From assembly GCF_002250655.1 (NCBI RefSeq), contig NZ_NOZR01000030.1, forward strand, positions 1 through 64,000: 64,000 bases of DNA. The letters are read 5' to 3'. Below the pieces are notes generated by a model, which saw only the letters and a program-made list of their open reading frames with translations, was not told the origin of the DNA and made no database searches. Below, piece after piece: positions 25,038 to 33,769 of the stretch. Within the stretch, counting starts at the first letter, position 1; each line of letters begins with the position of its first letter. The stretch comes from Mycolicibacterium sphagni. Its GTDB lineage: Bacteria; Actinomycetota; Actinomycetes; Mycobacteriales; Mycobacteriaceae. The position numbers and the translations under genes are program-made.

Positions 25038-25873
25038 CGGAACACGTATGACCCGGCGGTGATCGCCTTGTTGCCGGCGCCCTCGTCGTACATCGTGGCG
25101 CGCGCCGCGATGGTGCCGTCGGCACCACGAATGGGCTGCGCATCGACCCGGAAGGGACCGAACTTGCCGCGCGCCAAAAACATCACGTGCGAGCTGACGC
25201 CCTGCAACTGATCGGTGCCCACCGCCTCGGCTGCTGCATCCATGGCGGCCGTCTCCAGCACCACGAACTGCGGACCGATGTGCAGCGCGGCGTCCGGGGA
25301 GGCCACCTCGACCGACAGTTCCGGCAGTGCCCAGACTCCGTCCGGCCGGCGGGCGGCCCCGAACACCTGCCACAACGGCGGCAGGTCGGGGGAGTCGACG
25401 ACTTCGATCGGGTTGAGCTCCATCTTCTCCAGCCCCTCGGGCGGGACGCCGATGCTGACACCCTGGCCCTCGTTGAGCGCCAGCACACGAGAGGGGTTGT
25501 CGGCGTCGACGATCCGGGACCGGCTGTAGGACATCTGCCTGCCGCGCTTGAGATCCTCGGACTGGATCTCGATGCGGCGCACGTCGCGGCCGGGATCGAG
25601 CACCTGGATGGAGACGACCACCGGATTGGGCACTGCTTCCCGATCCGAGACCAGACCACTATCCGGCGAGACGATGCCGAGTACCGCGAGGAACAAGCCG
25701 CCGGTGGGATTGCGCATGTCGTGGCGGATGTCGACGGTGTCCTGCGCGCCGACATCCATGGAGGAGTAGCTGCGGCCCAGGTAGCGGTAGCTCAGCAGGC
25801 CGCCCCAGCGGCGGTTCAGTTCGGCGGCGTAGGCCGCGGGATCGTCGGCGAGCTCACGGATGTCACGCAGCAT
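25022..25873 (-). CDS. Hotdog-fold (PaaI/acyl-CoA thioesterase-like) protein
   Basis: A 283-residue protein of uncertain function. The DIRHDMRNPTGGLFLAVLGIV segment resembles the hotdog helix and catalytic-loop region of PaaI-type thioesterases, and the C-terminal third (VLETAAMDAAAEAVGTDQL and VDAQPIRGADGTIAARATMYDEG) looks like a second hotdog module. It may therefore be a double-hotdog enzyme acting on an acyl thioester; this is inferred from pattern only. It converges on and overlaps the VOC gene by 16 bases and diverges from pepE. Confidence 0.6.
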   Translation of the reverse strand: MLRDIRELADDPAAYAAELNRRWGGLLSYRYLGRSYSSMDVGAQDTVDIRHDMRNPTGGLFLAVLGIVSPDSGLVSDREAVPNPVVVSIQVLDPGRDVRRIEIQSEDLKRGRQMSYSRSRIVDADNPSRVLALNEGQGVSIGVPPEGLEKMELNPIEVVDSPDLPPLWQVFGAARRPDGVWALPELSVEVASPDAALHIGPQFVVLETAAMDAAAEAVGTDQLQGVSSHVMFLARGKFGPFRVDAQPIRGADGTIAARATMYDEGAGNKAITAGSYVFRYRAG

Positions 25874-25895
25874 CGCGTCATCGTATGCGTGCCGC

Positions 25896-25901
25896 TAGCC
25901 T
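25896..25901 (+). promoter_or_regulatory. -10 hexamer of pepE (leaderless)
   Basis: TAGCCT fits TANNNT and ends seven nucleotides before the ATG at 25909, which selects that start over the in-frame ATG at 25885. Confidence 0.55.
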
Positions 25902-25908
25902 GGCTGGC

Positions 25909-27030
25909 ATGAGTGCCAGCCGTTTCAGCAGCGATGTCTATGCCCGTCGGCTCGCCGCCGCGGCAACCGCGGCCGCCGACGCGGGACTGGCCGGGCTGGT
26001 CATCACGCCCGGCTACGACCTTCGCTACCTCGTCGGCTCGGCGGCCCAGACCTTTGAGCGGCTCACCGCTTTGGTCGTGCCGGCTACCGGGCAGCCGATC
26101 ATGGTGGTGCCGCGGCTGGAACTGGCCTCTCTGAAAGAGTCCGCCGTCGTCGACCTCGGGTTGCCGGTGCAGGACTGGGTGGACGGCGAAAATCCCTACG
26201 ACATTGTCGCGGTGGCCCTTGGCGGCCACGCTCGCGTTGCGGTGACCGACTCGATGCCCGCGCTGCACCTGCTGCCTTTGTCCGAACGGTTCGGCTCGGT
26301 CCCGGTATTGGCCACCGACGTGTTGCGGTCGCTGCGCATGGTCAAGGATCCGGCCGAGATCGACGCACTGCGTAAGGCCGGCGCCGCGATCGACCGGGTG
26401 CACGCCCAGGTGCCCGAATTCCTGGTGCCTGGCCGCACCGAAGCCGACGTCGCTGACGACATCGCCAAAGCCATTGTGGCCGAGGGGCATTCATCGGTGG
26501 CGTTCATCATTGTCGGCTCCGGACCGCACGGCGCAGACCCACACCACGAACACTCCGACCGCGTGCTGCAGGCCGGCGACATCGTCGTCGTCGATATCGG
26601 CGGCCCGTACGCACCGGGATACAACTCCGACTGCACCCGCACCTACAGCCTCGGGGAGCCCAGCGCCGAGATCGCCGAACAGTACGCCGTGCTGCAGCGC
26701 GCGCAGGCCGCCGCCGTCGCCGCGGTCCGCCCGGGCGTGACCGCCGAGCAGGTCGACGCCGCAGCCCGCGACGTGCTCGCCGACGCCGGGCTGGCCGAGT
26801 ACTTCGTGCACCGCACCGGGCACGGCATCGGGCTCTCGGTGCACGAGGAGCCCTACATCGTCGCGGGCAACGATCTGCCGCTGGCCGAGGGCATGGCGTT
26901 CTCGGTGGAGCCGGGGATCTACTTCCCGGGCCGCTGGGGCGCCCGCATCGAGGACATCGTCATCGTCACCGCGGACGGCGCGCTGGCCGTCAACAGCGGC
27001 CCGCACGAGCTGACGGTGGTGCCGGTCTAG
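25909..27030 (+). CDS. pepE: M24-family dipeptidase PepE (Xaa-Pro dipeptidase type)
   Basis: Cytoplasmic metallopeptidase of 373 residues with a creatinase-like N-terminal domain (about 1-130) and a pita-bread catalytic domain. The two-metal ligands are visible: Asp in VVVDIGGPY and in NSDCTRTY, His in HRTGHGIGLSVHEEPY, Glu in FSVEPGIY and Glu in ARIEDIV. It should cleave dipeptides ending in proline. The start at 25909 is chosen because TAGCCT lies seven bases upstream and the length then matches Rv2089c (375 residues). An upstream in-frame ATG at 25885 would lie inside the promoter. Confidence 0.92.
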   Translation: MSASRFSSDVYARRLAAAATAAADAGLAGLVITPGYDLRYLVGSAAQTFERLTALVVPATGQPIMVVPRLELASLKESAVVDLGLPVQDWVDGENPYDIVAVALGGHARVAVTDSMPALHLLPLSERFGSVPVLATDVLRSLRMVKDPAEIDALRKAGAAIDRVHAQVPEFLVPGRTEADVADDIAKAIVAEGHSSVAFIIVGSGPHGADPHHEHSDRVLQAGDIVVVDIGGPYAPGYNSDCTRTYSLGEPSAEIAEQYAVLQRAQAAAVAAVRPGVTAEQVDAAARDVLADAGLAEYFVHRTGHGIGLSVHEEPYIVAGNDLPLAEGMAFSVEPGIYFPGRWGARIEDIVIVTADGALAVNSGPHELTVVPV

Positions 27031-27440
27031 CTCTTCGAGTGGTCCAGCAGCCCCGAGGAGCCGAGAACCCTCGTCACGTGCACTTCGATAACGACGCGTT
27101 TCGGATTCACGCGCGGAGTGCGGTATCGCTGGGCGTAGCGCAGCTCGGCGTCGCGAACCGCCGCCGGATCGCGATTGACGCTGGCTTCGCCCTCCAGCGA
27201 CAACCACCGGGCGCCGTCTACCTGGGAGAGCACGCCGACTTGGGATCGCTCGGCGTTGATGGCCTTCTGCGAGCCATCGCTGGTGATCACGCGGGCGATA
27301 TGGGTCTTGGGATCAAAGGTGAAACCGACAGCCACCACATGGGGTGAGTTGTCCGAGCGCAGAGTTGTCAGCATAGCGAGGTGGCGTTCGGTGAGGAATG
27401 CCAGCGCGTCGCTGGTCAGCCGGGTCGTTGAGTTCGCCAT
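27027..27440 (-). CDS. F420-dependent biliverdin reductase-like PPOX protein (Rv2074-like)
   Basis: A split-barrel flavin/deazaflavin oxidoreductase of 137 residues, nearly the same sequence as I recall for Rv2074, which reduces biliverdin with F420H2. Key stretches are AFLTERHLAMLTTLRSDNSPH, VAVGFTFDPKTHIARVITSDG and GVLSQVDGARWLSLEG. The open frame extends to 27473, but that part would be translated from the transposon end. The ATG at 27440 gives exactly the family length. The IS605-type right end stops about 18 bp upstream of this start, so the native promoter and ribosome-binding site may be gone. Its 3' end overlaps pepE by four bases. Confidence 0.9.
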   Translation of the reverse strand: MANSTTRLTSDALAFLTERHLAMLTTLRSDNSPHVVAVGFTFDPKTHIARVITSDGSQKAINAERSQVGVLSQVDGARWLSLEGEASVNRDPAAVRDAELRYAQRYRTPRVNPKRVVIEVHVTRVLGSSGLLDHSKS

Positions 27441-27458
27441 CAACGTCCACGCTAGCGC

Positions 27459-27600
27459 ATTGAATCCTCCCACCCGTGTATTGAGCGGGATTCCTGGCTC
27501 AGGCTGCCTGCCCGCTCGGTGAGCGTTCAGGTCTTATGCCATCGACACCAGCCGGGACGAAACCAGCCCGGTTGCGTATGACGGACGCGGAGTTCTTGTC
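27459..27600 (-). ncRNA. Predicted omega RNA at the tnpB 3' end
   Basis: TnpB nucleases are guided by an RNA transcribed from the 3' end of tnpB through the right end of the element, with the guide read from the flanking DNA. Here that RNA would cover the tail of tnpB and the right-end hairpin, with the guide starting near 27458 and running through the start of the biliverdin reductase gene. The extent is inferred from the family, not seen directly. Confidence 0.35.
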
Positions 27601-28716
27601 GCGCGGTGCGACGTTTCCGCAGTAGTCGCACCGGTAGATGCGTTTCGACAGCGGCAGAAGGTGTTTGGCTCTCGCACCGCAGCTGCTGCAGTCCGTGGTG
27701 GTGTATTTCGGGTCGACAAGCACGAGGTCGCGGCCGTGCTTGTCGGCTTGCTCAATCAACCCACGTTTAGTGGCAGCGATCGCCCCGTCGGCGGCCTTGC
27801 GTGCCGTCCTCGATCGCGCGAGAAACTTGGGCCGGAAATTCTCGACGGCGATCTGATCGAAATCCGTCACGATCGACTTTGCCCATTTGCGCCCGGTATC
27901 AACGCGTTGAGCCGCGACATGAGCGTGCTGCTTGGCGGCGGCCCGCTTGGCCGCCTTGTACCCGCGTGAGGGGACGGCTCCTCTGGCGGGTTTGCGGCGC
28001 GCCATCATGCGTTGATAACGCGTTAATCGGGCCGCCGCCGCGCGGCCATGTTGCGGGTGTTCGAGATCGTGGTTTGCGCTGGTGGTTACTGCCAGATCAA
28101 CTACGCCCCAATCGATCCCGATTGATTGGCCTGTCGTAGGCAGTAGCTCGGTGTCGGGCCGCGTCACGACGAACGAACACCACCAGCGGTCCAGCGCGTC
28201 GCGGTAGACACGGATACTCGACGGTGCAGCCGGTAGTTCGCGCGACCACAACGGGCGCACCACGATGCCGCCGGCCAACCTAATTACACGACCATCAAGA
28301 ACGAACCCGCGCAACGTGTAGTTCAGACTCGGCGCGGCACGGTGCTTGGACTTGAACTTTGGCAGCCCACGCCGCTGTCGCGGCGACAGCCGTTTGTCTT
28401 TTCGGTCGCTGAGCGCCTTCGTACGAGCCCGGCCGAAATCCCGAATCGTCTGCTGCTGAGCAACACTCGATCCATCAGAGAGCCACTGATGCTCAGCACG
28501 CCATCCTGTCAGTAGCTTATCCAGCTGTGCTGGACCGCATTCCAGCTTCACGCCAGTCGTTATGGACGTCCGGTGCGCGGCGTCGGATGCCGCTACGCAT
28601 TGATTCCACACCCACCGGCAGCGGTCCCACTCCGCCAGCAACAACGCCTTTGCAGTCGCCGACATCCGGAGACGGTACGCATAACGCACCTTTGCCCCTC
28701 GAGCTGACGAACTCAT
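27499..28716 (-). CDS. tnpB: RNA-guided endonuclease TnpB
   Basis: A 405-residue TnpB, ancestor-type relative of Cas12. All catalytic parts appear intact: RuvC Asp202 (IGIDWGVVDLAV), Glu292 (IAVENFRPKF) and Asp373 (PRDKNSASVI). The zinc ribbon has Cys343-Cys346 and Cys363-Cys366. An N-terminal helix-turn-helix/WED region starts KVRYAYRLRMSATAKALL. The chain is within the usual 350-450 length. The protein would cut DNA at a motif-flanked target matching its omega RNA and so favour element retention. No TnpA transposase is nearby, so movement would need a helper in trans. Confidence 0.92.
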   Translation of the reverse strand: MSSSARGAKVRYAYRLRMSATAKALLLAEWDRCRWVWNQCVAASDAAHRTSITTGVKLECGPAQLDKLLTGWRAEHQWLSDGSSVAQQQTIRDFGRARTKALSDRKDKRLSPRQRRGLPKFKSKHRAAPSLNYTLRGFVLDGRVIRLAGGIVVRPLWSRELPAAPSSIRVYRDALDRWWCSFVVTRPDTELLPTTGQSIGIDWGVVDLAVTTSANHDLEHPQHGRAAAARLTRYQRMMARRKPARGAVPSRGYKAAKRAAAKQHAHVAAQRVDTGRKWAKSIVTDFDQIAVENFRPKFLARSRTARKAADGAIAATKRGLIEQADKHGRDLVLVDPKYTTTDCSSCGARAKHLLPLSKRIYRCDYCGNVAPRDKNSASVIRNRAGFVPAGVDGIRPERSPSGQAA

Positions 28717-28892
28717 GTAGAGACGGTAACGCGGCCCACCGACAACTCGGCCATGACAGCGACCGCGCTGGCGGCAGTGTGGCAGCAGCCAGCACTGACC
28801 CGGTTGAGAGCATCCGCACGAGCGAGAGCGGTTTACTCCCCACCACGAGCGTCAGACTTTCGCCGCAGAACGCCTGGTGAATAATCACAGCC

Positions 28893-29642
28893 GTGAATGA
28901 CACGGGGGCCGGTCCGGTCGTGATCTTCGGCGGCCGCAGCGAGATCGGCGTCGAAGTCGCCGAGCGGTTGGCGTCCGGCGCCACCGTGGTGCTCGCCGCC
29001 CGGCGCGCCGATCAGCTCGACGAGCAGCTCAGCGCGCTGCGTGCTGCAGGCGCGACGGCCGTGCACACCGTCGAATTCGACGCCGACGACCTGGCCTCGC
29101 ACGGCCCCCTGGTGGACAAGCTGGTGGCCGCACACGGGCCGATCGGCACAGCCGTGCTGGCGTTCGGCATCCTGGGCGATCAGGCCCGCGCCGAGACCGA
29201 CGCCGAGCACGCTGTCGCGATCGTGCAGACCGACTACGTGGCGCAGGTGAGCCTGCTGACCCATCTGTCCACCGCCATGCGCGCGGCGGACCGGGGCGCG
29301 CTCGTGGTGTTCTCCTCGATCGCCGGGGTGCGTGGGCGCCGCGCCAACTACGTCTACGGCTCGGCCAAGTCCGGGCTCGACGCGTTCGCCAACGGACTGG
29401 CCGACGCCCTGCACGGCAGCGGGGTGCAGCTGCTGATCGTGCGGCCCGGGTTCGTCATCGGGCGGATGACGCAGGGCATGGATCCCGCACCGCTGTCTCG
29501 GACGCCGGCTCAGGTAGCCGACGCTACGGTGCGCGCCTTGGCCAAGGGGCGCGGCACAGTGTGGGTGCCGGCGCCGCTGGCTCTGCTGGCGTTCGCGTTT
29601 CGGCTGACGCCCCGGTTCGTCTGGCGGAGGATGCCGAGATGA
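28893..29642 (+). CDS. Short-chain dehydrogenase/reductase (Rv2073c-like)
   Basis: NAD(P)-dependent oxidoreductase of 249 residues. The cofactor loop is a variant GGRSEIG (13-19) instead of TGxxxGIG. The catalytic Ser lies in VVFSSIAG and Tyr/Lys in YGSAKSG. The C-terminal LALLAFAFRLTPRFVWRRMPR is hydrophobic then basic and could touch the membrane, as in DprE2-like reductases. The substrate is not evident. The start is GTG. The stop overlaps the cobL ATG by four bases, so it is co-transcribed with the cobalamin genes although no cobalamin role is known. The TnpB element lies directly upstream. Confidence 0.85.
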   Translation: MNDTGAGPVVIFGGRSEIGVEVAERLASGATVVLAARRADQLDEQLSALRAAGATAVHTVEFDADDLASHGPLVDKLVAAHGPIGTAVLAFGILGDQARAETDAEHAVAIVQTDYVAQVSLLTHLSTAMRAADRGALVVFSSIAGVRGRRANYVYGSAKSGLDAFANGLADALHGSGVQLLIVRPGFVIGRMTQGMDPAPLSRTPAQVADATVRALAKGRGTVWVPAPLALLAFAFRLTPRFVWRRMPR

Positions 29643-30844
29643 TATTCGTGGTCGGTATCGGCGCCGACGGGATGGCGGGGCTCGCGCCGGCATCCTGCAC
29701 TGAATTGCACCGGGCGACAGTCATTTACGGGTCGCAACGGCAGCTCGACCTGCTCGACGTCTCGGTGAGCGCGGAGCGCAAGGAATGGGGCCGGCCATTT
29801 GTGGACGGGCTGTATGCGGTCCGCGACTTCGACGGGGACGTGCACGTGCTGGCCAGCGGTGACCCGATGCTGCACGGTGTCGGCGCATCGCTGATTCGAC
29901 TGTGTGGCCCCGACCGTGTGACGGTGCTTCCGCATGTGTCGAGTGTGACGCTGGCGTGCGCCCGGTTGGGCTGGTCGGTTCAGGACACCGAAGTGATCAG
30001 CCTGATGACCGCGCATCCCCGCACGATCGTGCGGCGCGGCGGGCAAGCGATCGTGCTGTGCCGCGACGGTTCCGAGCCCGCCGAGCTGGCCACCGTGCTC
30101 GTCGAAGCGGGCCTCGGCGGCTCGCAGATGACGGTGCTCGAACAGCTCGGTGGTCCAGCCGAACGTCTGCGTGACGGCACCGCACAGGACTGGTCTGTTG
30201 CACCGCCACTCAGTGTTGACGATCTGAACGTGGTCGCCGTACGTTATCTGCCCGATGACCGGCTGCTGTCGGTGCTGCCCGATGATGCGTTCGCCCACGA
30301 CGGGCAGCTCACCAAACAGTCAATGCGCGCGGTCACGTTGGCGGCATTGGCTCCCCGCCCCGGGGAGCTGCTGTGGGATGTCGGCTCCGGTTCCGGAAGT
30401 ATCGCGGTTGAGTGGTGCCGAAGCGGATCAGATTGCGCGGCAGTGGCATTCGAACGTGATGAGCAGCGACGTGCCCGGATCGCGTCGAACGCCATGCGAT
30501 TCGGGGCGAACGTCGAGGTGCGTGGTGCGGCACCCGAGGCTTTCGCTGAGGCCGTACTGACCGACGGCGGCGTCACCGGCGTGCAGACTCCGGCGGCGGT
30601 GTTCATCGGCGGTGGCCTGACGACGCCCGGGTTGCTGGATTCGTGCCTGCAGCGGCTGCCTAGTGGTGGCCGATTGGTTGCCAACACCGTCACCGCAGAA
30701 TCGGAAGTCGTTCTTCTGCAATATTATTCGAAACTCGGCGGCCAGCTACGGCGCTTTCAACACTATCGTGGCGAGGCGGTGGGCGGTTTCACCGGCTGGC
30801 GGCCCGCTATGCCCGTTACCCAGTGGTCGGTGCGCAAACCGTGA
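29639..30844 (+). CDS. cobL: Precorrin-6Y C5,15-methyltransferase (decarboxylating) CobL
   Basis: Bifunctional enzyme of aerobic cobalamin synthesis that methylates C5 and C15 and removes the acetate carboxyl. The 401 residues contain an N-terminal CobE/CbiE-type methylase (about 1-200; VVGIGADGMAGLAP, LASGDPMLHGVG) and a C-terminal CbiT-type domain (about 225-401; LLWDVGSGSGSIAVEW). The ATG at 29639 overlaps the SDR stop; an in-frame start farther upstream would lie inside that gene. It overlaps cobM by four bases (GTGA). It corresponds to Rv2072c. Confidence 0.95.
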   Translation: MIFVVGIGADGMAGLAPASCTELHRATVIYGSQRQLDLLDVSVSAERKEWGRPFVDGLYAVRDFDGDVHVLASGDPMLHGVGASLIRLCGPDRVTVLPHVSSVTLACARLGWSVQDTEVISLMTAHPRTIVRRGGQAIVLCRDGSEPAELATVLVEAGLGGSQMTVLEQLGGPAERLRDGTAQDWSVAPPLSVDDLNVVAVRYLPDDRLLSVLPDDAFAHDGQLTKQSMRAVTLAALAPRPGELLWDVGSGSGSIAVEWCRSGSDCAAVAFERDEQRRARIASNAMRFGANVEVRGAAPEAFAEAVLTDGGVTGVQTPAAVFIGGGLTTPGLLDSCLQRLPSGGRLVANTVTAESEVVLLQYYSKLGGQLRRFQHYRGEAVGGFTGWRPAMPVTQWSVRKP

Positions 30845-31596
30845 CCGTCTATTTCATCGGCGCCGGACCTGGCGCGGCCGACCTGATCACCGTGCGCGGA
30901 CAGCGGCTGCTCCAACGCTGCCCGGTGTGCCTATACGCCGGGTCGATCATGCCCGACGACCTGCTGGCATTGTGCCCGGCCGACGCCAAAGTCGTGGACA
31001 CGGGCCCGCTCACTCTGGAACAGATCATCGGCGAACTGGCCGATGCCGACGCCGCCGGGTACGACGTCGCGCGCCTGCACTCCGGGGATCCCTCGATCTA
31101 CAGCGCGCTGGCCGAACAGTGCCGCAGGCTCGACGCGCTCGGCATCGGCTACGAAATCGTGCCTGGCGTGCCGGCATTCGCGGCCGCAGCGGCCGCGCTC
31201 GGCCGTGAACTCACGGTGCCCGGCGTAGCGCAGACCGTGACCCTGAGCCGGGTGGCGACCCTGTCGACCGCCATGCCCGACGGCGAGGACCTGATCACGC
31301 TGTCCCAGCCCGGCGCGACACTGGTGCTGCACCTGGCCGCGCACCGGATCGACGTCATCGTGCCGCAACTGCTCGAGGGCGGCTACCGCTCGGATACGCC
31401 GGTCGCCGTCGTCGTCTTCGCCAGCTGGCCCGAGCAGGTTGTGTTGCGTGGCACGCTGGCCGATATCGCCGGGCAGATGCACGAGGCGCAGATCACCAAG
31501 ACCGCGGTGATCGTCGTCGGCGATGTGCTTGCTGCAGAGGGGTTCACCGACAGCTACCTGTATTCCTCGGGCCGAACCCGGGGAAGCCAGCACTGA
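30841..31596 (+). CDS. cobM: Precorrin-4 C11-methyltransferase CobM
   Basis: SAM-dependent methylase of 251 residues with the uroporphyrinogen/precorrin methylase fold. The N-terminal glycine loop is YFIGAGPGAADLITVRG; the second is ARLHSGDPSIYSAL and the third is IVPGVPAFAAAAAALG. It forms precorrin-5. The start is GTG overlapping the cobL stop, and the stop touches the cobK start (TGATG). It corresponds to Rv2071c. Confidence 0.95.
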   Translation: MTVYFIGAGPGAADLITVRGQRLLQRCPVCLYAGSIMPDDLLALCPADAKVVDTGPLTLEQIIGELADADAAGYDVARLHSGDPSIYSALAEQCRRLDALGIGYEIVPGVPAFAAAAAALGRELTVPGVAQTVTLSRVATLSTAMPDGEDLITLSQPGATLVLHLAAHRIDVIVPQLLEGGYRSDTPVAVVVFASWPEQVVLRGTLADIAGQMHEAQITKTAVIVVGDVLAAEGFTDSYLYSSGRTRGSQH

Positions 31597-32324
31597 TGCG
31601 GATCCTGCTGCTCGGCGGTACCGGCGAGGCTCGAGCGCTGGCCGCCCGGCTGCATCCGGAATACGACATCGTCAGCTCGCTGGCCGGGCGGGTGCCCGAC
31701 CCGGCGCTGCCACAGGGGCCGGTCCGCATCGGCGGTTTCGGCGGCGTCGCCGGTCTGCGACAGTGGCTGGACGACAACGAGATCGGCGCCGTGGTCGACG
31801 CTACCCACCCGTTCGCGGCGACCATGACCGCGCACGCCGCGCAGGTGTGTGCCGAACTGGGCCTGCCGCACCTCGTGCTCGCCCGGCCCGCCTGGGACCC
31901 GGCGGGCGCCGTGCGGGTGGCCTCTGACGTCGAGGCCGCGCAGGTCGTTGCCAATCAACACTATTCACGGGTATTCCTCACCACTGGGCGTTCCGGGGTG
32001 GCGCCGTTCACCTCGAGTCATGCCTGGTTCTTGATCCGGGTGGTGACACCGCCCGATGCGACAGTGATGCCATGCAACCACGAGGTGCTGCTGTCCCGCG
32101 GGCCGTACGGCTATGCCGACGAGTGTGCGCTGTTGCGGGACAAAAGAATTGACGTGCTGGTGACGAAGAACAGCGGGGGAGAGCTCACCGAGGCCAAGCT
32201 CAAGGCAGCAGCCGACCTCGGCGTCGCCGTAGTGATGATCGACCGGCCGCCGCTGCCCGTCGGCGTGAACGTCGTGAGCACCGTCGACGAGGCCGCCGAC
32301 TGGGTGCAGGCTCAGGTCGGATAG
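31596..32324 (+). CDS. cobK: Precorrin-6A reductase CobK
   Basis: NADPH-dependent enzyme that reduces precorrin-6A to 6B, 242 residues. The N-terminal ILLLGGTGEARALA is the family's nucleotide-binding start, with the conserved DATHPFAATMTAHA and TKNSGGELTEAKLKAA segments. Its last 13 bases overlap the convergent cobIJ gene. In M. tuberculosis sigC, blaC and Rv2067c separate these two genes; here they are absent. It corresponds to Rv2070c. Confidence 0.93.
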   Translation: MRILLLGGTGEARALAARLHPEYDIVSSLAGRVPDPALPQGPVRIGGFGGVAGLRQWLDDNEIGAVVDATHPFAATMTAHAAQVCAELGLPHLVLARPAWDPAGAVRVASDVEAAQVVANQHYSRVFLTTGRSGVAPFTSSHAWFLIRVVTPPDATVMPCNHEVLLSRGPYGYADECALLRDKRIDVLVTKNSGGELTEAKLKAAADLGVAVVMIDRPPLPVGVNVVSTVDEAADWVQAQVG

Positions 32325-33769
32325 CGGCGCGGCGTGAACACCGTGTCGCCGTACCACTGCGTCTGCGACGAGCCGATGATCAGCAGACAGCGCATGTCGA
32401 CATCGGCGGGGTCCAGGTCGCCTAATCGTACGACCGTCACCGACTCGCGGGGGCCGGCGACGTCGCGGCCGATCACCACCGGGGTGCCCGGTTCGCGGTG
32501 CTCCAGCAGCAGGTCGCGCATCGCGGCGACCTGCCAGGTGCGGCTCTTCGACGCCGGGTTGTAGATCGCCAGCACCAGATCGGCCTGTGCGGCCGCGGTC
32601 AACCGGGTCGCAATGACGTCCCACGGCTTGAGCCGGTCGGACAACGAGATCACCGCATAGTCGTGACCCAGCGGCGCGCCGACCCGGCTGGCGACCGCCT
32701 GCGCGGCCGTCATCGCCGGGATCACCCGGACTGCGACGTTCGGCCACTGCTTGGCCTCCTCGAGCACCGCGGTGGCCATCGCGAACACACCCGGATCGCC
32801 GGAGGACACCACCGCGACGGCGCGGCCCTGCTCGGCTAGCTCGCACGCCAGTCGCGCCCGAGCGGGTTCGTCGGTGTTGTCACTGGGGTGGCGGCGCTGC
32901 CCGGCCTGTGCTGGCACCCGATCCAGATATGGCCCGTAGCCGATCAGGTCGGTGGCCGCGGTGAGCTCCTGGCGGCTCTGCGGCGTCATCCAGTCCACAT
33001 CGCCCGGCCCAAGCCCGACGACGGCGACACCAGCAGTGGTCGGTTTGACGCGTCCACCACCCGGAAGGATGGCCAGCGAGAAGTATGGCACCCCGTCGGC
33101 GTCGACTTCCCCGGCCGGCAGCACGCGCTGCGCCTCGGTGCTGGCGCGTTCGACATAGAATGCCTCATCGAGCCTACCGGCCATCGAAAGCGCTTCCCGC
33201 ACTTGTGGATATGACCGACCAAGCTTGAGCACCACCGCGGCGTCGGCATCGGCAAGGCGTCGCGCCAGCTCGTGTACCGGCATGGTGCCCGGCAGCACGG
33301 ACAGCACCTCGTCGCCGGTCACCAGGGGAGTGGCGATCGCCGCCGAGGCGGCGCTCACCGATGTCACGCCGGGGATGATCACCGCGCTGAACCGCTCGGT
33401 CAGCCGAGTGTGCATATGCATGTAGGAGCTGTAGAACAGCGGATCGCCCTCGGCCAGCAGCGCGACATCACGGCCGGCATCGAGATGGGCGGCAATACGT
33501 TCGGCCGACTCGCGGTAGAAGTCCTCCATCGCGCCGGCGTAGCCGCCGGGATGTTCGGTGGTCTCGGTGGTCACCGGGTAGACCAGATGCTCCTCGACCT
33601 GGCCGTCGCGCAGATACGGCTCGGCGATGCGTCGCGCGATGCTGCGACCGTGCCGCGCGCTGTGGTACGCCACCACATCGGCGGCGCCGATGATCCTGGC
33701 TGCCTTGACCGTCACCAGCTCGGGATCACCCGGGCCCAGACCGACGCCATACAACGTGCCGTGGGTCAT
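32312..33769 (-). CDS. cobIJ: Bifunctional precorrin-2 C20- / precorrin-3B C17-methyltransferase CobIJ
   Basis: A 485-residue fusion. Residues 1 to about 240 are CobI (LYGVGLGPGDPELVTVKA; LLAEGDPLFYSSYMHM; IIPGVTSVSAASA) and about 245-485 are CobJ (VVGLGPGDVDWMTPQS; VVSSGDPGVFAMA; IPAMTAAQAVASRVGAPLGHDY). The fusion channels two methylations on either side of the CobG step and is the normal mycobacterial form (Rv2066). The start ATG overlaps the cobH stop by four bases, placing it last in cobG-cobH-cobIJ. Confidence 0.95.
   Translation of the reverse strand: MTHGTLYGVGLGPGDPELVTVKAARIIGAADVVAYHSARHGRSIARRIAEPYLRDGQVEEHLVYPVTTETTEHPGGYAGAMEDFYRESAERIAAHLDAGRDVALLAEGDPLFYSSYMHMHTRLTERFSAVIIPGVTSVSAASAAIATPLVTGDEVLSVLPGTMPVHELARRLADADAAVVLKLGRSYPQVREALSMAGRLDEAFYVERASTEAQRVLPAGEVDADGVPYFSLAILPGGGRVKPTTAGVAVVGLGPGDVDWMTPQSRQELTAATDLIGYGPYLDRVPAQAGQRRHPSDNTDEPARARLACELAEQGRAVAVVSSGDPGVFAMATAVLEEAKQWPNVAVRVIPAMTAAQAVASRVGAPLGHDYAVISLSDRLKPWDVIATRLTAAAQADLVLAIYNPASKSRTWQVAAMRDLLLEHREPGTPVVIGRDVAGPRESVTVVRLGDLDPADVDMRCLLIIGSSQTQWYGDTVFTPRRYPT

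Larger units (their letters stand above)
27459..28860 (-). mobile_element. TnpB-only IS200/IS605-type element
   Basis: An autonomous-looking tnpB flanked by short non-coding ends, with no tnpA in the window. On the element's strand the right end reads GGAATCCCG..., a short hairpin (plus-strand CCCG 27473-27476 with CGGG 27486-27489) and then GGGAGGATTCAAT, ending near 27459. This matches the usual IS605-family right-end pattern. The left boundary is not certain and lies somewhere in 28720-28890. The element separates the Rv2074-like gene from the Rv2073c-like SDR gene, which are neighbours in M. tuberculosis. Confidence 0.65.

Noticed and set aside
28517..28984. 155-codon minus-strand open frame spanning the tnpB start and SDR start
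   Set aside because: Runs antisense into the SDR gene and in another frame to tnpB; low-complexity Ser/Pro/Arg translation.
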